A stretch of DNA of 25,974 nt from Sulfurovum sp. (GTDB taxonomy: Bacteria; Campylobacterota; Campylobacteria; Campylobacterales; Sulfurovaceae), in contig JALSPX010000255.1 of the NCBI GenBank assembly GCA_026985755.1, positions 1 through 25,974 on the forward strand, written 5' to 3'. The notes under the pieces are model-generated. The model worked only from the letters and a program-made list of their open reading frames with translations, was not told where the DNA came from and did no database searches. Made by a program: the position numbers and the translations under genes. Below are positions 8,008-15,208 of the stretch, piece by piece (the stretch's first letter is position 1; each line of letters opens with the position of its first letter).

Positions 8008-8016
8008 TGTGAATAA
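8008..8016 (-). other. Isolated exact DnaA box downstream of nifU
   Basis: TGTGAATAA is an exact DnaA box (TTATTCACA on the minus strand) adjacent to the nifU stop codon. With its left flank it forms a 15-base sequence (8002-8016) identical to the one around the oriC2 box at 2124-2138. One chance box in a window this size and this AT-rich is not surprising, so a function is only possible. Confidence 0.4.
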
Positions 8017-8017
8017 C

Positions 8018-8992
8018 TTAGATTGGCAATACGCGTATTTTATCGCTTAGTTTCTCTTTTAAGATATTTTCAATCGCAAAGAGTGTACCTGTGGCAGATG
8101 ATGCACAGCCAGAACATGCACCGAGGTAGCGGATGTAGATGTCAAAGTTTTCACCGTTTTCTTTGATGTCTAAGATTTCCATGTCTCCACCATCCATGAC
8201 GAGCATTTGGCGGATGTTTTCATCCACTACTTTATCTACCGCCTTAATACGTTGCACGATAGTCATACCTGCGAAGTCTCCAGCAGGAGCAGCGTCGTTA
8301 CCTAGAGATGCTTTGCCTGCTAATTTCTCTTTTTCGTACTCTTCTAGAAGGTCTATGAGGTAGATATCTTTCTCTTCATGTCCACCAGGGCGGATACATG
8401 ATTTACAAAACGCACCTGCTTTGGTGTAGTCAGCTATCTGCTCAACAGTAGTAAGGTCATTCAGACGGATGACTTCTTGAAGTGTAGAGAGTGTCACACG
8501 GGCACATTCACATACGATGACTTCTTCTTCGAAGCTTTCCATATCTACACCTTTGTACTGTGCAGCAGCTTTTTTGATGACATCATATGCCATCACCGAA
8601 CAGTGCATTTTTTGTGGTGGTACGGCAGGAGTGTCTGGAGTGTCACGCATTGCTAGTTCTACATCGATGTTGGTAATCTTTACTGCTTCATCAACGGTTT
8701 TGTCTTTGCAAAGTTCAGCCATAGTGTCTGAAGAAGCAATCGCTGTACCACAACCAAAACTTTTAAACTTTGAGAGTAAAATTTTGTCTGTTTTGGGGTC
8801 TACTGCCCAGTAAAGACGTACTGCATCTCCACAACTCTCTGCACCAAAGTCTGCTACGATGAGCTTTGCACCCATTTCGTCTGCTTGTTCTTGTGTAATC
8901 TCACCCATGTTTTGTGGGTTATTCATAAGGTCTGTTACCTTGTTGCTGTACTCATCCCAGATGGTACCGCCAATTAAACTATCTATTCCCAT
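8018..8992 (-). CDS. nifU: Fe-S cluster scaffold protein NifU
   Basis: NifU is the scaffold on which Fe-S clusters are built from sulfur supplied by NifS; in Campylobacterota the NIF-type pair is the housekeeping system. The 324-residue protein has all three NifU modules: an IscU-like domain with C54 (AESCGDAVRL), C81 (SFGCGTA) and C131 (KMHCSVMAYD); a central [2Fe-2S] domain with C161, C163, C196 and C199; and a C-terminal Nfu domain with CSGC at 293-296. I chose ATG 8992 because AAAGGAAA lies just upstream; an in-frame TTG at 9022 would add ten residues but has no ribosome site. It lies downstream of nifS, separated by a 143-base structured gap. Confidence 0.95.
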   Translation of the reverse strand: MGIDSLIGGTIWDEYSNKVTDLMNNPQNMGEITQEQADEMGAKLIVADFGAESCGDAVRLYWAVDPKTDKILLSKFKSFGCGTAIASSDTMAELCKDKTVDEAVKITNIDVELAMRDTPDTPAVPPQKMHCSVMAYDVIKKAAAQYKGVDMESFEEEVIVCECARVTLSTLQEVIRLNDLTTVEQIADYTKAGAFCKSCIRPGGHEEKDIYLIDLLEEYEKEKLAGKASLGNDAAPAGDFAGMTIVQRIKAVDKVVDENIRQMLVMDGGDMEILDIKENGENFDIYIRYLGACSGCASSATGTLFAIENILKEKLSDKIRVLPI

Positions 8993-9027
8993 GTTGTTTC
9001 CTTTGCATTCTATATTTTTCAATCACG

Positions 9028-9085
9028 GGAGTCAGGTGATTCATGATTTGTTGCTTTGGCAACATATCACAAATCACCAGACCCC
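9028..9085. repeat. Long imperfect hairpin in the nifS-nifU gap
   Basis: Arms of 27 bases (9028-9054 and 9059-9085) pair at 22 positions around a TTTG loop. The inner part is GTTGC/GCAAC and the outer part includes GGTGATT/AATCACC. It lies inside the nifS-nifU transcript, 36 bases before nifU. The size and near symmetry resemble a small palindromic repeat element (REP or MITE-like), but no second copy occurs in the window. It may also act as a processing or attenuation structure that sets the nifS:nifU ratio. Confidence 0.6.
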
Positions 9086-9104
9086 TTACTATTCTACGAT
9101 TGTT

Positions 9105-9135
9105 GTAGGGGCAATCCCTTGTGCTTGCCTGCTAC
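9105..9135. repeat. Second hairpin directly after the nifS stop
   Basis: GTAGGGGCAA (9105-9114) pairs with TTGCCTGCTAC (9125-9135) through ten base pairs, with one bulged G and one G-U pair. It abuts the nifS stop codon on the minus strand. No T-run follows on the minus strand, so it is more likely an mRNA 3'-end structure, or part of the same repeat as the 9028-9085 hairpin, than a terminator. Confidence 0.45.
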
Positions 9136-10341
9136 TTAATGATGATGTGCGTCTAAACCACTCTCGTGACCTTCTGGTGCATAGGCGTAAGAGCTAGAGA
9201 TACCTCTAAGTCTTTCTACCGCTTTTTTGACGACATCAAGCGTGTATTCCAACTCTTCTTCGGTTGTGTAACGACTGAGTGAAAAACGTATGGCTGTATG
9301 TGCCAAGTCTTCAGCTGCTCCTATGGCTTCCATCACTGAGTTTGCTTCTAGGTCTTCGGATGCACAGGCAGAACCTGTACTCGCGCCAATGCCAGCTCTG
9401 TTTAAATCCCAAAGCATAGACTCACCCTCGATACCTCTAAAAGAGATAAGGATGGTATTGGGTGTTCTTTTGTTTCTAGGAGTGACAACAAAGGTATCTT
9501 CTATTTTGAGCAGTTCGTCTTCAAAGTCATCTCTGAGCTCTCTAATCTCTGTCATCTCAAAGTCTAGCGCATCTACAGCTGCTTCTATGGCCTTGCCCAT
9601 ACCTACGATGCCAGGCACGTTGAGTGTACCAGAACGGTATCCACCCATTTGTGAACCACCATGAAGTAGAGGCATGAGTTCTTTGCCTTTTTTAATGTAA
9701 AGTGCACCTACACCTTTTGGTCCATGAAACTTGTGTGCAGAGAATGTAAGGTAGTCTACATTAAAGCCTTGTACATTCACAGGGAGTTTACCTATAGCCT
9801 GCACCGCGTCAGTGTGAAAAAGTACACCATGCTCTTCACAAATGTCACCTATCTCTTCTACTGGAAAGATGGCACCAGTTTCGTTGTTTGCCCACATGAC
9901 AGAAACAAGTGCCGTTTTGTCTGTGATGTTGTCACGTACAGCTTGTACATCGACAATACCTTCATGGTTGATAGGTAAATAGGTTACCTTACAGCCCATA
10001 CTCTCTATCCATCTAGCTGTGGCTATCACAGAAGGGTGTTCTACCTCAGAGACCATAATATGGTTCTTTTTCCCTGTGAGGATATACTCAAAGTAGATAG
10101 ATTTAAGTACCCAGTTATTACTCTCTGTAGCACATGAAGTGATAATGACAGAATCTTTATGATTGGCATTAATCCCTGCATAGATTTTTTCCATCGCCAC
10201 TTTGATACCTGGATGTGTCTGAGATGCAAAAGAATGGAGAGAGTTTGGATTACCATACTTTTCTACAAAGTAGGGTTCCATCTCTGCAAAGACCTGTGGG
10301 TCTACCATTGTTGTTGCATTATTGTCTAAATAAACGTTCAT
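9136..10341 (-). CDS. nifS: Cysteine desulfurase NifS
   Basis: NifS is a PLP-dependent enzyme that removes sulfur from cysteine as an enzyme-bound persulfide and passes it to NifU. The 401-residue protein has H102 (SEVEHPSV), D178 (FHTDAVQ), the PLP lysine K204 (SAHKFHGPKG) and the active cysteine C326 (STGSACASED). It ends with an unusual AHHH tail. The start is ATG 10341, preceded by AGAAGGAAC; an in-frame upstream extension to 10407 has no ribosome site and lies before the conserved MNVYLDNNATT start. It is first in the nifS-nifU operon. A 17-bp perfect inverted repeat lies in its leader. Confidence 0.96.
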   Translation of the reverse strand: MNVYLDNNATTMVDPQVFAEMEPYFVEKYGNPNSLHSFASQTHPGIKVAMEKIYAGINANHKDSVIITSCATESNNWVLKSIYFEYILTGKKNHIMVSEVEHPSVIATARWIESMGCKVTYLPINHEGIVDVQAVRDNITDKTALVSVMWANNETGAIFPVEEIGDICEEHGVLFHTDAVQAIGKLPVNVQGFNVDYLTFSAHKFHGPKGVGALYIKKGKELMPLLHGGSQMGGYRSGTLNVPGIVGMGKAIEAAVDALDFEMTEIRELRDDFEDELLKIEDTFVVTPRNKRTPNTILISFRGIEGESMLWDLNRAGIGASTGSACASEDLEANSVMEAIGAAEDLAHTAIRFSLSRYTTEEELEYTLDVVKKAVERLRGISSSYAYAPEGHESGLDAHHH

Positions 10342-10354
10342 TGTGTTCCTTCTG

Positions 10355-10371
10355 AAAACGAGTCTCGTTTT
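10355..10371. promoter_or_regulatory. Inverted repeat in the nifS leader (possible operator)
   Basis: AAAACGAG-T-CTCGTTTT is a perfect 8+1+8 inverted repeat, 13 bases before the nifS start and next to its ribosome site. It could bind a dimeric regulator of Fe-S synthesis (an Rrf2/IscR-type or iron regulator) or form an RNA hairpin that limits nifS translation. No known motif is matched with confidence. Confidence 0.5.
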
Positions 10372-10464
10372 AATTAAGAGATATTTAGTCCTAATTAGTT
10401 TTTGCATATTACGCTGTTATGCTTAAAGTAACATAAAAATAGCTTTTAAAAAGGCGAATTATCC

Positions 10465-10486
10465 ATCTATTTATACAAAAATAGAT
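10465..10486. repeat. Small inverted repeat in the divergent nifS / exported-protein gap
   Basis: ATCTATTT (10465-10472) and AAATAGAT (10479-10486) form a perfect 8-bp stem with a 6-base loop. It lies upstream of the TATAAT of the 102-aa gene and in the far leader or promoter zone of nifS, so it could be an operator for either. Base composition is very AT-rich and chance is possible. Confidence 0.35.
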
Positions 10487-10506
10487 ATGGGTTGACATTT
10501 TATGTA

Positions 10507-10512
10507 TATAAT
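10507..10512 (+). promoter_or_regulatory. Promoter -10 box of the small exported protein gene
   Basis: TATAAT lies 52 bases before the ATG at 10565, preceded by TG and a TTGACA at 10492-10497 that is too close (9 bases) to be its normal -35 partner. The ribosome site for the gene is AATAAGGAA near 10551-10559. Confidence 0.4.
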
Positions 10513-10564
10513 ATGTTACTACTCTATATTAGACTATATATTGTTATGGTAATAAGGAATTCAA

Positions 10565-10873
10565 ATGAAAAAATATATTTTTATAGCGTTATTAATGGTT
10601 TCAGCACTCAATGCAAGTATAGGAGCAGATAAATATAAACATGCCTATGTAGGAATAGGTATCTATGCGGGATGTATGCTTGTTGATAGCATATTAGAAG
10701 GAGCAGGATATGACACTATGCTGAATGAAAAAACATGTTTAATTCCTGTGGCAGTAGCAGGAATAGGCAAAGAGATATATGATAGCCAACATGCAAATCA
10801 TACTTCTGATGCTATGGACGCAGTTGCTACCATGGCAATACCTTTTGTAGGAGTGACACTGTACTCTTGGTAA
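10565..10873 (+). CDS. Small exported protein, YfiM-like pattern
   Basis: A 102-residue protein of unknown function. The N-terminus MKKYIFIALLMVSALNA is a signal peptide, with likely cleavage after about residue 17-20, so the mature protein is periplasmic or membrane-bound and small. The mature part has a DKYKHAYVG motif (22-30), two cysteines (C37, C58), GIGKEIYDS (66-74) and DAMDAVATMA (82-91). The DK-x-x-H start, the G-KE-x-x-D middle and the D-x-x-A end recall the YfiM family of small envelope proteins, but I could not confirm this. It is divergent from nifS and convergent with folE, with its own promoter. Confidence 0.72.
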   Translation: MKKYIFIALLMVSALNASIGADKYKHAYVGIGIYAGCMLVDSILEGAGYDTMLNEKTCLIPVAVAGIGKEIYDSQHANHTSDAMDAVATMAIPFVGVTLYSW

Positions 10874-10926
10874 TTATTAGAGGTGCCCTAAAGATAAAAC
10901 ATATTGGCTGGTAGAGTCATTGAAGC

Positions 10927-11505
10927 CTAAAAATGTGAAGGCGTAGGTGTATTGATAAGATTATAAAACTCATTACGTGTACGTTCATCACTTTTAAAGA
11001 GACCACGTAGGGCTGAACTAACAGTCGTAGAGTTGATCTTTTGTACCCCTCTCATCTCCATACACATATGCCGTGCATGGACAACCACTGCTACCCCTTT
11101 AGGCTTGATGGTACCCAGTATAGCATCAGCTATCTGCTCTGTCATCTGTTCTTGTATTTGTAAACGTCTGGCATAGACGTTTACAATACGTGGGATTTTA
11201 GAGAGTCCTACCACTTTGCCATCGGGTATATACGCCACATGTGCACGCCCGATGATAGGTAGCATATGGTGCTCACACATAGAGTAAAACTCGATGTCAC
11301 GTACAAGTACCATCTCATCATTTGAGGTAGTGAAGAGTGCTTGGTTGAGTATCTCTTGTGGGTCTTGGTCGTAACCCTCTGTGAGAAACTTTAGAGCTTT
11401 TGCTACACGGCTTGGTGTTTTGAGAAGTCCCTCACGTGTAGGGTCTTCACCTAGGAGTTCTAGTACTTTGGTTACGGCTTGTTCAAATTCTTGTTCTTTT
11501 GTCAT
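10927..11505 (-). CDS. folE: GTP cyclohydrolase I
   Basis: FolE converts GTP to dihydroneopterin triphosphate, the first step of folate and related pterin synthesis. Zinc ligands are visible in SMCEHHMLP (cysteine, and the second histidine three residues later) and in HARHMCMEMRG (the third cysteine); the ST-SSALRG segment near the C-terminus is also typical. Start choice is uncertain: TTG 11517, ATG 11508 and ATG 11505 are in frame. GGAAA at 11511-11515 is best spaced for ATG 11505 (192 aa), which begins MTKEQEFEQ. It follows mutY within about 14 bases and is probably co-transcribed. In C. jejuni folE neighbours tig and clpP, as it nearly does here. Confidence 0.95.
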   Translation of the reverse strand: MTKEQEFEQAVTKVLELLGEDPTREGLLKTPSRVAKALKFLTEGYDQDPQEILNQALFTTSNDEMVLVRDIEFYSMCEHHMLPIIGRAHVAYIPDGKVVGLSKIPRIVNVYARRLQIQEQMTEQIADAILGTIKPKGVAVVVHARHMCMEMRGVQKINSTTVSSALRGLFKSDERTRNEFYNLINTPTPSHF

Positions 11506-11519
11506 CATGGTTTCCAATG

Positions 11520-12515
11520 TTAATATGTAGGTATTGTATCTAAATACAATTTAACTATTTTTTCATCCACTTTAGAAATAGCCAATTTACGTATCTCTTG
11601 GGTAGTAAAATAACTATTTTGCTCTGGGTCAAGTTCGTCATAGAGATAGACTTTGCATATGAGCTTAAAATGTGTATAGGCATGGGTGACTTCACCTATA
11701 TATTCTGCGGCACACAGAGGAATATCTATCTTTTCAAATCCCCATAACCCATGTAAAAACTTGCCTGTACGTTGTGTGAGTGAGAGTTTGTCATTGTAGA
11801 CGTAAAGCATGATGTTTTGTTCACGTGTAGGCACGACACGTTTTTTCTTAGTAGGGTAGCGTGTAGGCTCTTTTTTCCCTTGACAGATACTACTTAGTGG
11901 ACAGATTTCACATTGTGGATTTTTAGGCGTGCAGATACTTGAACCTATATCCATCATCGCTTGGTTGTAATCAAAAGGGTTTTTTTTATCCACTAAGTCA
12001 TAAGCAATTTCCCACAGAGCTTTGTCGGTAGGCGTTTTGAGTTGTTTTAGGCGACAGAGTATACGTTTGACATTGGCTTCCATAATCGGTACTGGTTTTT
12101 TAAAAGCAAAGGTAGCCACCGCATGTGCCGTGTTTTTACCAATCCCCGGCAATGCCATAAGTGTCTCAATTTCAGACGGCAATGTAGGGGCAGACCCAAG
12201 TGTCTGCCCTTCTTGGGTTAAAATCATTGCCGTCTTATGCAAATTCTTAGCCCTATTATAATACCCAAGCCCCTCCCACATTTTTAGCACATCATCCAAA
12301 GGTGCTTCACCCAAAGCCTGAAGTGTAGGAAACTTTTTTAAAAAAGGAAAATAATAACGTTCTAATACTGTTTTAACTTGTGTTTGCTGGAGCATCACTT
12401 CGCTAAGGTATATATGGTATGCATTCTCTGTAGTACGCCATGGCAGATCAACTCTTCCGTGGGCTTTGTACCATTTTTGGATGCGTTTATGTACGTTTTT
12501 TTGGCTTGCTTTCAT
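11520..12515 (-). CDS. mutY: A/G-specific adenine glycosylase MutY
   Basis: MutY removes adenine mispaired with 8-oxoguanine. The 331-residue protein has a helix-hairpin-helix core with catalytic E39 (YLSEVMLQQTQ), the LPGIGKNTA hairpin at 122-130, and a [4Fe-4S] ligand set C195, C202, C205, C211 with the exact C-x6-C-x2-C-x5-C spacing. The C-terminal part (from about 230) is the 8-oxoG-recognising Nudix-like domain. Unusually, the position of the E. coli catalytic D138 (LDGNVKRVL) is E146 (MEANVKRIL). The ATG at 12515 has no Shine-Dalgarno, but a TATAAT eight bases upstream suggests a leaderless message. folE follows closely. Confidence 0.94.
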   Translation of the reverse strand: MKASQKNVHKRIQKWYKAHGRVDLPWRTTENAYHIYLSEVMLQQTQVKTVLERYYFPFLKKFPTLQALGEAPLDDVLKMWEGLGYYNRAKNLHKTAMILTQEGQTLGSAPTLPSEIETLMALPGIGKNTAHAVATFAFKKPVPIMEANVKRILCRLKQLKTPTDKALWEIAYDLVDKKNPFDYNQAMMDIGSSICTPKNPQCEICPLSSICQGKKEPTRYPTKKKRVVPTREQNIMLYVYNDKLSLTQRTGKFLHGLWGFEKIDIPLCAAEYIGEVTHAYTHFKLICKVYLYDELDPEQNSYFTTQEIRKLAISKVDEKIVKLYLDTIPTY

Positions 12516-12522
12516 GCGTAGG

Positions 12523-12528
12523 ATTATA
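12523..12528 (-). promoter_or_regulatory. mutY -10 box, implying leaderless transcript
   Basis: On the minus strand TATAAT occupies 12528 down to 12523. The usual distance to the start site puts transcription at about 12514-12517, on top of the mutY ATG at 12515. No ribosome site precedes the ATG. The -35 region is not recognisable. Confidence 0.45.
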
Positions 12529-12563
12529 GCTAGATTTTCTCCTATGTTCGTTTCTTATTAAAT

Positions 12564-12575
12564 TTTAGATAAAAT
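12564..12575 (+). promoter_or_regulatory. tig promoter -10 region
   Basis: TTTAGATAAAAT, identical to the dnaA promoter core at 684-695, lies 27 bases before the tig start. It is divergent from the mutY promoter across the same short gap. Confidence 0.55.
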
Positions 12576-12602
12576 CACGCCATAATTATATAAAGGATTG
12601 TA

Positions 12603-13892
12603 GTGAAAGTTACAGTAAAAAAAGTAGATGATGCAAATATCATCGTAAGTGGCACCCTTGATAGTGAAGTGATTAAAAAAAATGTAGATAAATTGGCGAT
12701 TCAAGCGGGTAAAGAGATGAAAGTCGATGGCTTTAGAAAAGGCAAGGTGCCTGCACATGTAGTGAAAAAATTGCATGGAGAGAAACTGGAACAAGATGCA
12801 GAGGGTGAAGCACTCAGAGAGCTTATTGATGCAGGTCTTGAAGAAGCAAAAATAAATCCTGCTGACATGATAGGGCAGCCAGCATTTAAAAAGTATGACA
12901 AAACAGACAAAGGGATAGAAGTTGAAGTAGAAATTTCAACAAGACCGGTCTTTGATTTAAAAGGGTACAAAGAGGTAGTGCCTGAATTTAAAAAACCAAA
13001 AGCAGCCAAAAAAGAGGTAGATGCAAAACTCAAAGAGATGGCAGCAGAACAAGCACCTTTTGAAAAACTAGCACGTAAACGTGCCGTTAAAGATGGCGAT
13101 ATGGTAGTGATTGATTTTGAGGGCTTTGTTGATGGTGTGGCATTTGATGGGGGTAAGGCTGAGAAGTTTAATCTTAAAATCGGTTCTGGCTCATTTATCC
13201 CTGGATTTGAAGAGCAAATCATCGGTATGAAGTATGATGAAGAAAAAGATGTAGTAGTGACTTTCCCTAAAGAGTACCAATCCAAAGAGCTTGCAGGAAA
13301 AGAAGCAACATTTAAAGTGAAACTTCACGAAATTCAAGAGCAAAAAGAAGCGACGATTGATGATGCATTGGCACAAAAGCTTTTGAATGATGAGAAGGCA
13401 ACGCTTAAAGAGCTTACAGAAAAAGTAGAAGCACAAATAGAGACACAAGCGCTTTCAAAAATCTATAACGAAGAGTTAAAACCTAAAATGGTAGAAGCAT
13501 TGGTCAAAAAGTTTGATTTTGCATTGCCTAATAATATTGTAGAGCAAGAGATAGATGCGAAAGTGAATGCCAAGGCACAAGAGATGGACGAAAAAGAACT
13601 CGCAACCTACAAAGACAATGAAAAGAAAATCAATGCGCTGCGTGACTCGCTAAGAGAAGATGCTGTCAATTCTGTAAAAGCAACATTTATTGTGGACGCT
13701 CTAGCAAAAGAAGAGAAGATTGAGGTACAAGACCAAGAGGTGTCTCAGGCAATCTATTATGAGGCGATGATGTCAGGACAAGACCCACAACAGGTGATTA
13801 AATACTATGAAGAGAACAATCTGCTTCCTGCAGTAAAGATGGGCATGATAGAAGATAAACTCTTTGGAAAAATGTTAGGACTTGATGCCTAA
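12603..13892 (+). CDS. tig: Trigger factor (ribosome-associated chaperone)
   Basis: Trigger factor binds ribosomal protein L23 at the peptide exit and protects nascent chains; its middle domain is an FKBP-type prolyl isomerase. The 429-residue protein shows the ribosome-binding signature GFRKGKVP at 43-50, an FKBP-like domain from about 160 to 245 (GDMVVIDFEGFVDG, then GSGSFIPGFEEQIIGM) and a long, charged helical C-terminal chaperone domain. Length is normal (E. coli 432). It starts at GTG 12603, five bases after AAAGGA; there is a stop codon immediately upstream in frame. It heads the tig-clpP-def series, which C. jejuni also keeps together. Confidence 0.97.
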   Translation: MKVTVKKVDDANIIVSGTLDSEVIKKNVDKLAIQAGKEMKVDGFRKGKVPAHVVKKLHGEKLEQDAEGEALRELIDAGLEEAKINPADMIGQPAFKKYDKTDKGIEVEVEISTRPVFDLKGYKEVVPEFKKPKAAKKEVDAKLKEMAAEQAPFEKLARKRAVKDGDMVVIDFEGFVDGVAFDGGKAEKFNLKIGSGSFIPGFEEQIIGMKYDEEKDVVVTFPKEYQSKELAGKEATFKVKLHEIQEQKEATIDDALAQKLLNDEKATLKELTEKVEAQIETQALSKIYNEELKPKMVEALVKKFDFALPNNIVEQEIDAKVNAKAQEMDEKELATYKDNEKKINALRDSLREDAVNSVKATFIVDALAKEEKIEVQDQEVSQAIYYEAMMSGQDPQQVIKYYEENNLLPAVKMGMIEDKLFGKMLGLDA

Positions 13893-13901
13893 TGAAAAAG
13901 T

Positions 13902-13923
13902 TGGGTATTCTTGCCCATCTTTT
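13902..13923 (+). terminator. Possible weak terminator after tig
   Basis: TGGGTATTCTTGCCCA can form a six-pair stem (one G-U) with a TTCT loop, followed by TCTTTT. It begins 10 bases after the tig stop. The stem is short, so read-through into clpP is likely. Confidence 0.4.
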
Positions 13924-13997
13924 GGTTAACTATTTTAGTATATATTCAAGTTGATTAAGCAAATCTATTTAACTATATATTAACACAAAGGCAGAAC

Positions 13998-14585
13998 ATG
14001 AGTTATATTCCATATGTTGTAGAGCAGACAGGAAGAGGTGAGCGATCATACGATATTTATTCACGTCTTTTAAAAGACCGTATTATTATGTTGAGTGGTG
14101 AAGTCAATGATCAGGTGGCATCTACTATCGTGGCACAGCTGCTTTTTTTGGAAGCACAAGACCCAGATAAAGATATCTTTTTTTATATTAACTCTCCAGG
14201 AGGAGTGATTACTTCTGGGCTCTCTATGTATGATACGATGAACTATATCAAGCCAGATATTGTGACTATCTGTATGGGACAGGCTGCTTCTATGGGAGCA
14301 TTTTTACTCTCGGCAGGCACCAAAGGCAAGCGTTATGCTCTGCCTCATGCACGTATTATGATACATCAACCTTCTGGTGGTGCACAAGGGCAGTCTACAG
14401 ACATTCAGATACAAGCACAAGAGATTCAAAGACTTAAAGATACACTCAATCAAATCATGGCAGAAAACTGTGGCAAAAAAGCAAAACAGTTAGAGAAAGA
14501 TACTGAACGTGACAACTTTATGTCTGCCAAAGAGGCTGTAGAGTATGGACTCATAGACAAAGTGCTTAGCAAAAGTTTTGCATAG
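13998..14585 (+). CDS. clpP: ATP-dependent Clp protease proteolytic subunit
   Basis: ClpP forms the 14-subunit peptidase barrel that degrades proteins unfolded by ClpA or ClpX. The 195-residue protein has the full serine-protease triad: S98 (GQAASMGAFLL), H123 (MIHQPSGG) and D172 (TERDNFMS), with the FYINSPGG segment at 62-69 forming the oxyanion region. It starts at ATG 13998 after AAAGGCAG. TATATT boxes at 13941-13946 and 13976-13981 could give it its own promoter after the weak tig terminator. def follows 12 bases downstream. Confidence 0.98.
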   Translation: MSYIPYVVEQTGRGERSYDIYSRLLKDRIIMLSGEVNDQVASTIVAQLLFLEAQDPDKDIFFYINSPGGVITSGLSMYDTMNYIKPDIVTICMGQAASMGAFLLSAGTKGKRYALPHARIMIHQPSGGAQGQSTDIQIQAQEIQRLKDTLNQIMAENCGKKAKQLEKDTERDNFMSAKEAVEYGLIDKVLSKSFA

Positions 14586-14597
14586 TAGGTAAAACAT

Positions 14598-15128
14598 ATG
14601 ATAAGAGAAATTGTAGTATATCCTGACAAAAGACTCAAACTTATTTCGAAAGCAGTAGAGTCCTTTGATGCTCAGCTTCATAGCTTGCTTGATGATATGT
14701 ATGATACCATGTGTGCCAAAAATGGTGTAGGTTTAGCAGCCATTCAGGTAGGGGTAGATCTTAGAGCACTTATTATTAATATACCATTAGAAAATGAGGA
14801 TGGGGAGCATGACCAGCCTAAAGAGAATACGCTAGAGATGATAAACCCTGTCATTATAGAGCAAGATGGTTGTGAAAAATTTCAAGAGGGGTGTCTCTCT
14901 ATCCCTGGTGTGTATGAAGATATAGAACGCGCAAAACATGTGAAGGTTGAGTATTTTGATAGAGATGGAAACAAGAAAACCATAGAAGATGATGATTTTT
15001 TAGCCATAGCCATGCAACATGAAATGGACCATTTGGATGGTAAAGTGTTTATAGAGAAGCTCTCTTATACAAAAAGAAAGAAATTTGAAAAAGAGTGGAA
15101 ACGTAAAATAAAAGAAGGAAAAATTTAA
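14598..15128 (+). CDS. def: Peptide deformylase
   Basis: Def removes the formyl group from the N-terminal methionine of new proteins, using a bound metal. The 176-residue protein has all three family motifs: GVGLAAIQV at 43-51, EGCLSIPG at 97-104 with metal ligand C99, and QHEMDHLDG at 140-148 with ligands H141 and H145 and catalytic E142. The C-terminal tail is rich in lysine. It follows clpP by 12 bases, with TAGGTAAAA as ribosome site, and is probably on the same message. Together with trigger factor and ClpP it forms a set of genes acting on newly made proteins. Confidence 0.97.
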   Translation: MIREIVVYPDKRLKLISKAVESFDAQLHSLLDDMYDTMCAKNGVGLAAIQVGVDLRALIINIPLENEDGEHDQPKENTLEMINPVIIEQDGCEKFQEGCLSIPGVYEDIERAKHVKVEYFDRDGNKKTIEDDDFLAIAMQHEMDHLDGKVFIEKLSYTKRKKFEKEWKRKIKEGKI

Positions 15129-15140
15129 AAATATAAGCAC

Positions 15141-15175
15141 ATTGATATAAAATATGTCAATTTGCAATATTTTTA
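15141..15175 (+). terminator. Possible AT-rich terminator after def
   Basis: ATTGATATA (15141-15149) and TATGTCAAT (15153-15161) form a nine-pair stem with one G-U pair and an AAA loop, followed after a few bases by ATATTTTT. It lies between def and the comM-like gene. The stem is weak because it is nearly all A-T. Confidence 0.3.
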
Positions 15176-15208
15176 GACTTCTGCTCTAAATTATGTCACA
15201 CTACTACT

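Noticed and set aside
9290..9664. A 124-residue plus-strand open frame opposite nifS
   Set aside because: Antisense shadow of a fully conserved cysteine desulfurase.
10492..10512. TTGACA plus TATAAT as a classic -35/-10 pair before the 102-aa gene
   Set aside because: The spacing is only nine bases, far below the 16-18 needed; only the TATAAT was kept.
12701..13285. A 194-residue minus-strand open frame opposite tig
   Set aside because: Serine- and alanine-rich composition typical of the antisense of a Lys/Glu-rich gene; trigger factor motifs on the plus strand are decisive.
14057..14065. TTATTCACG inside clpP as a further DnaA box
   Set aside because: One mismatch, inside coding sequence, encodes conserved residues (DIYSRLL) and has no clustered partners.
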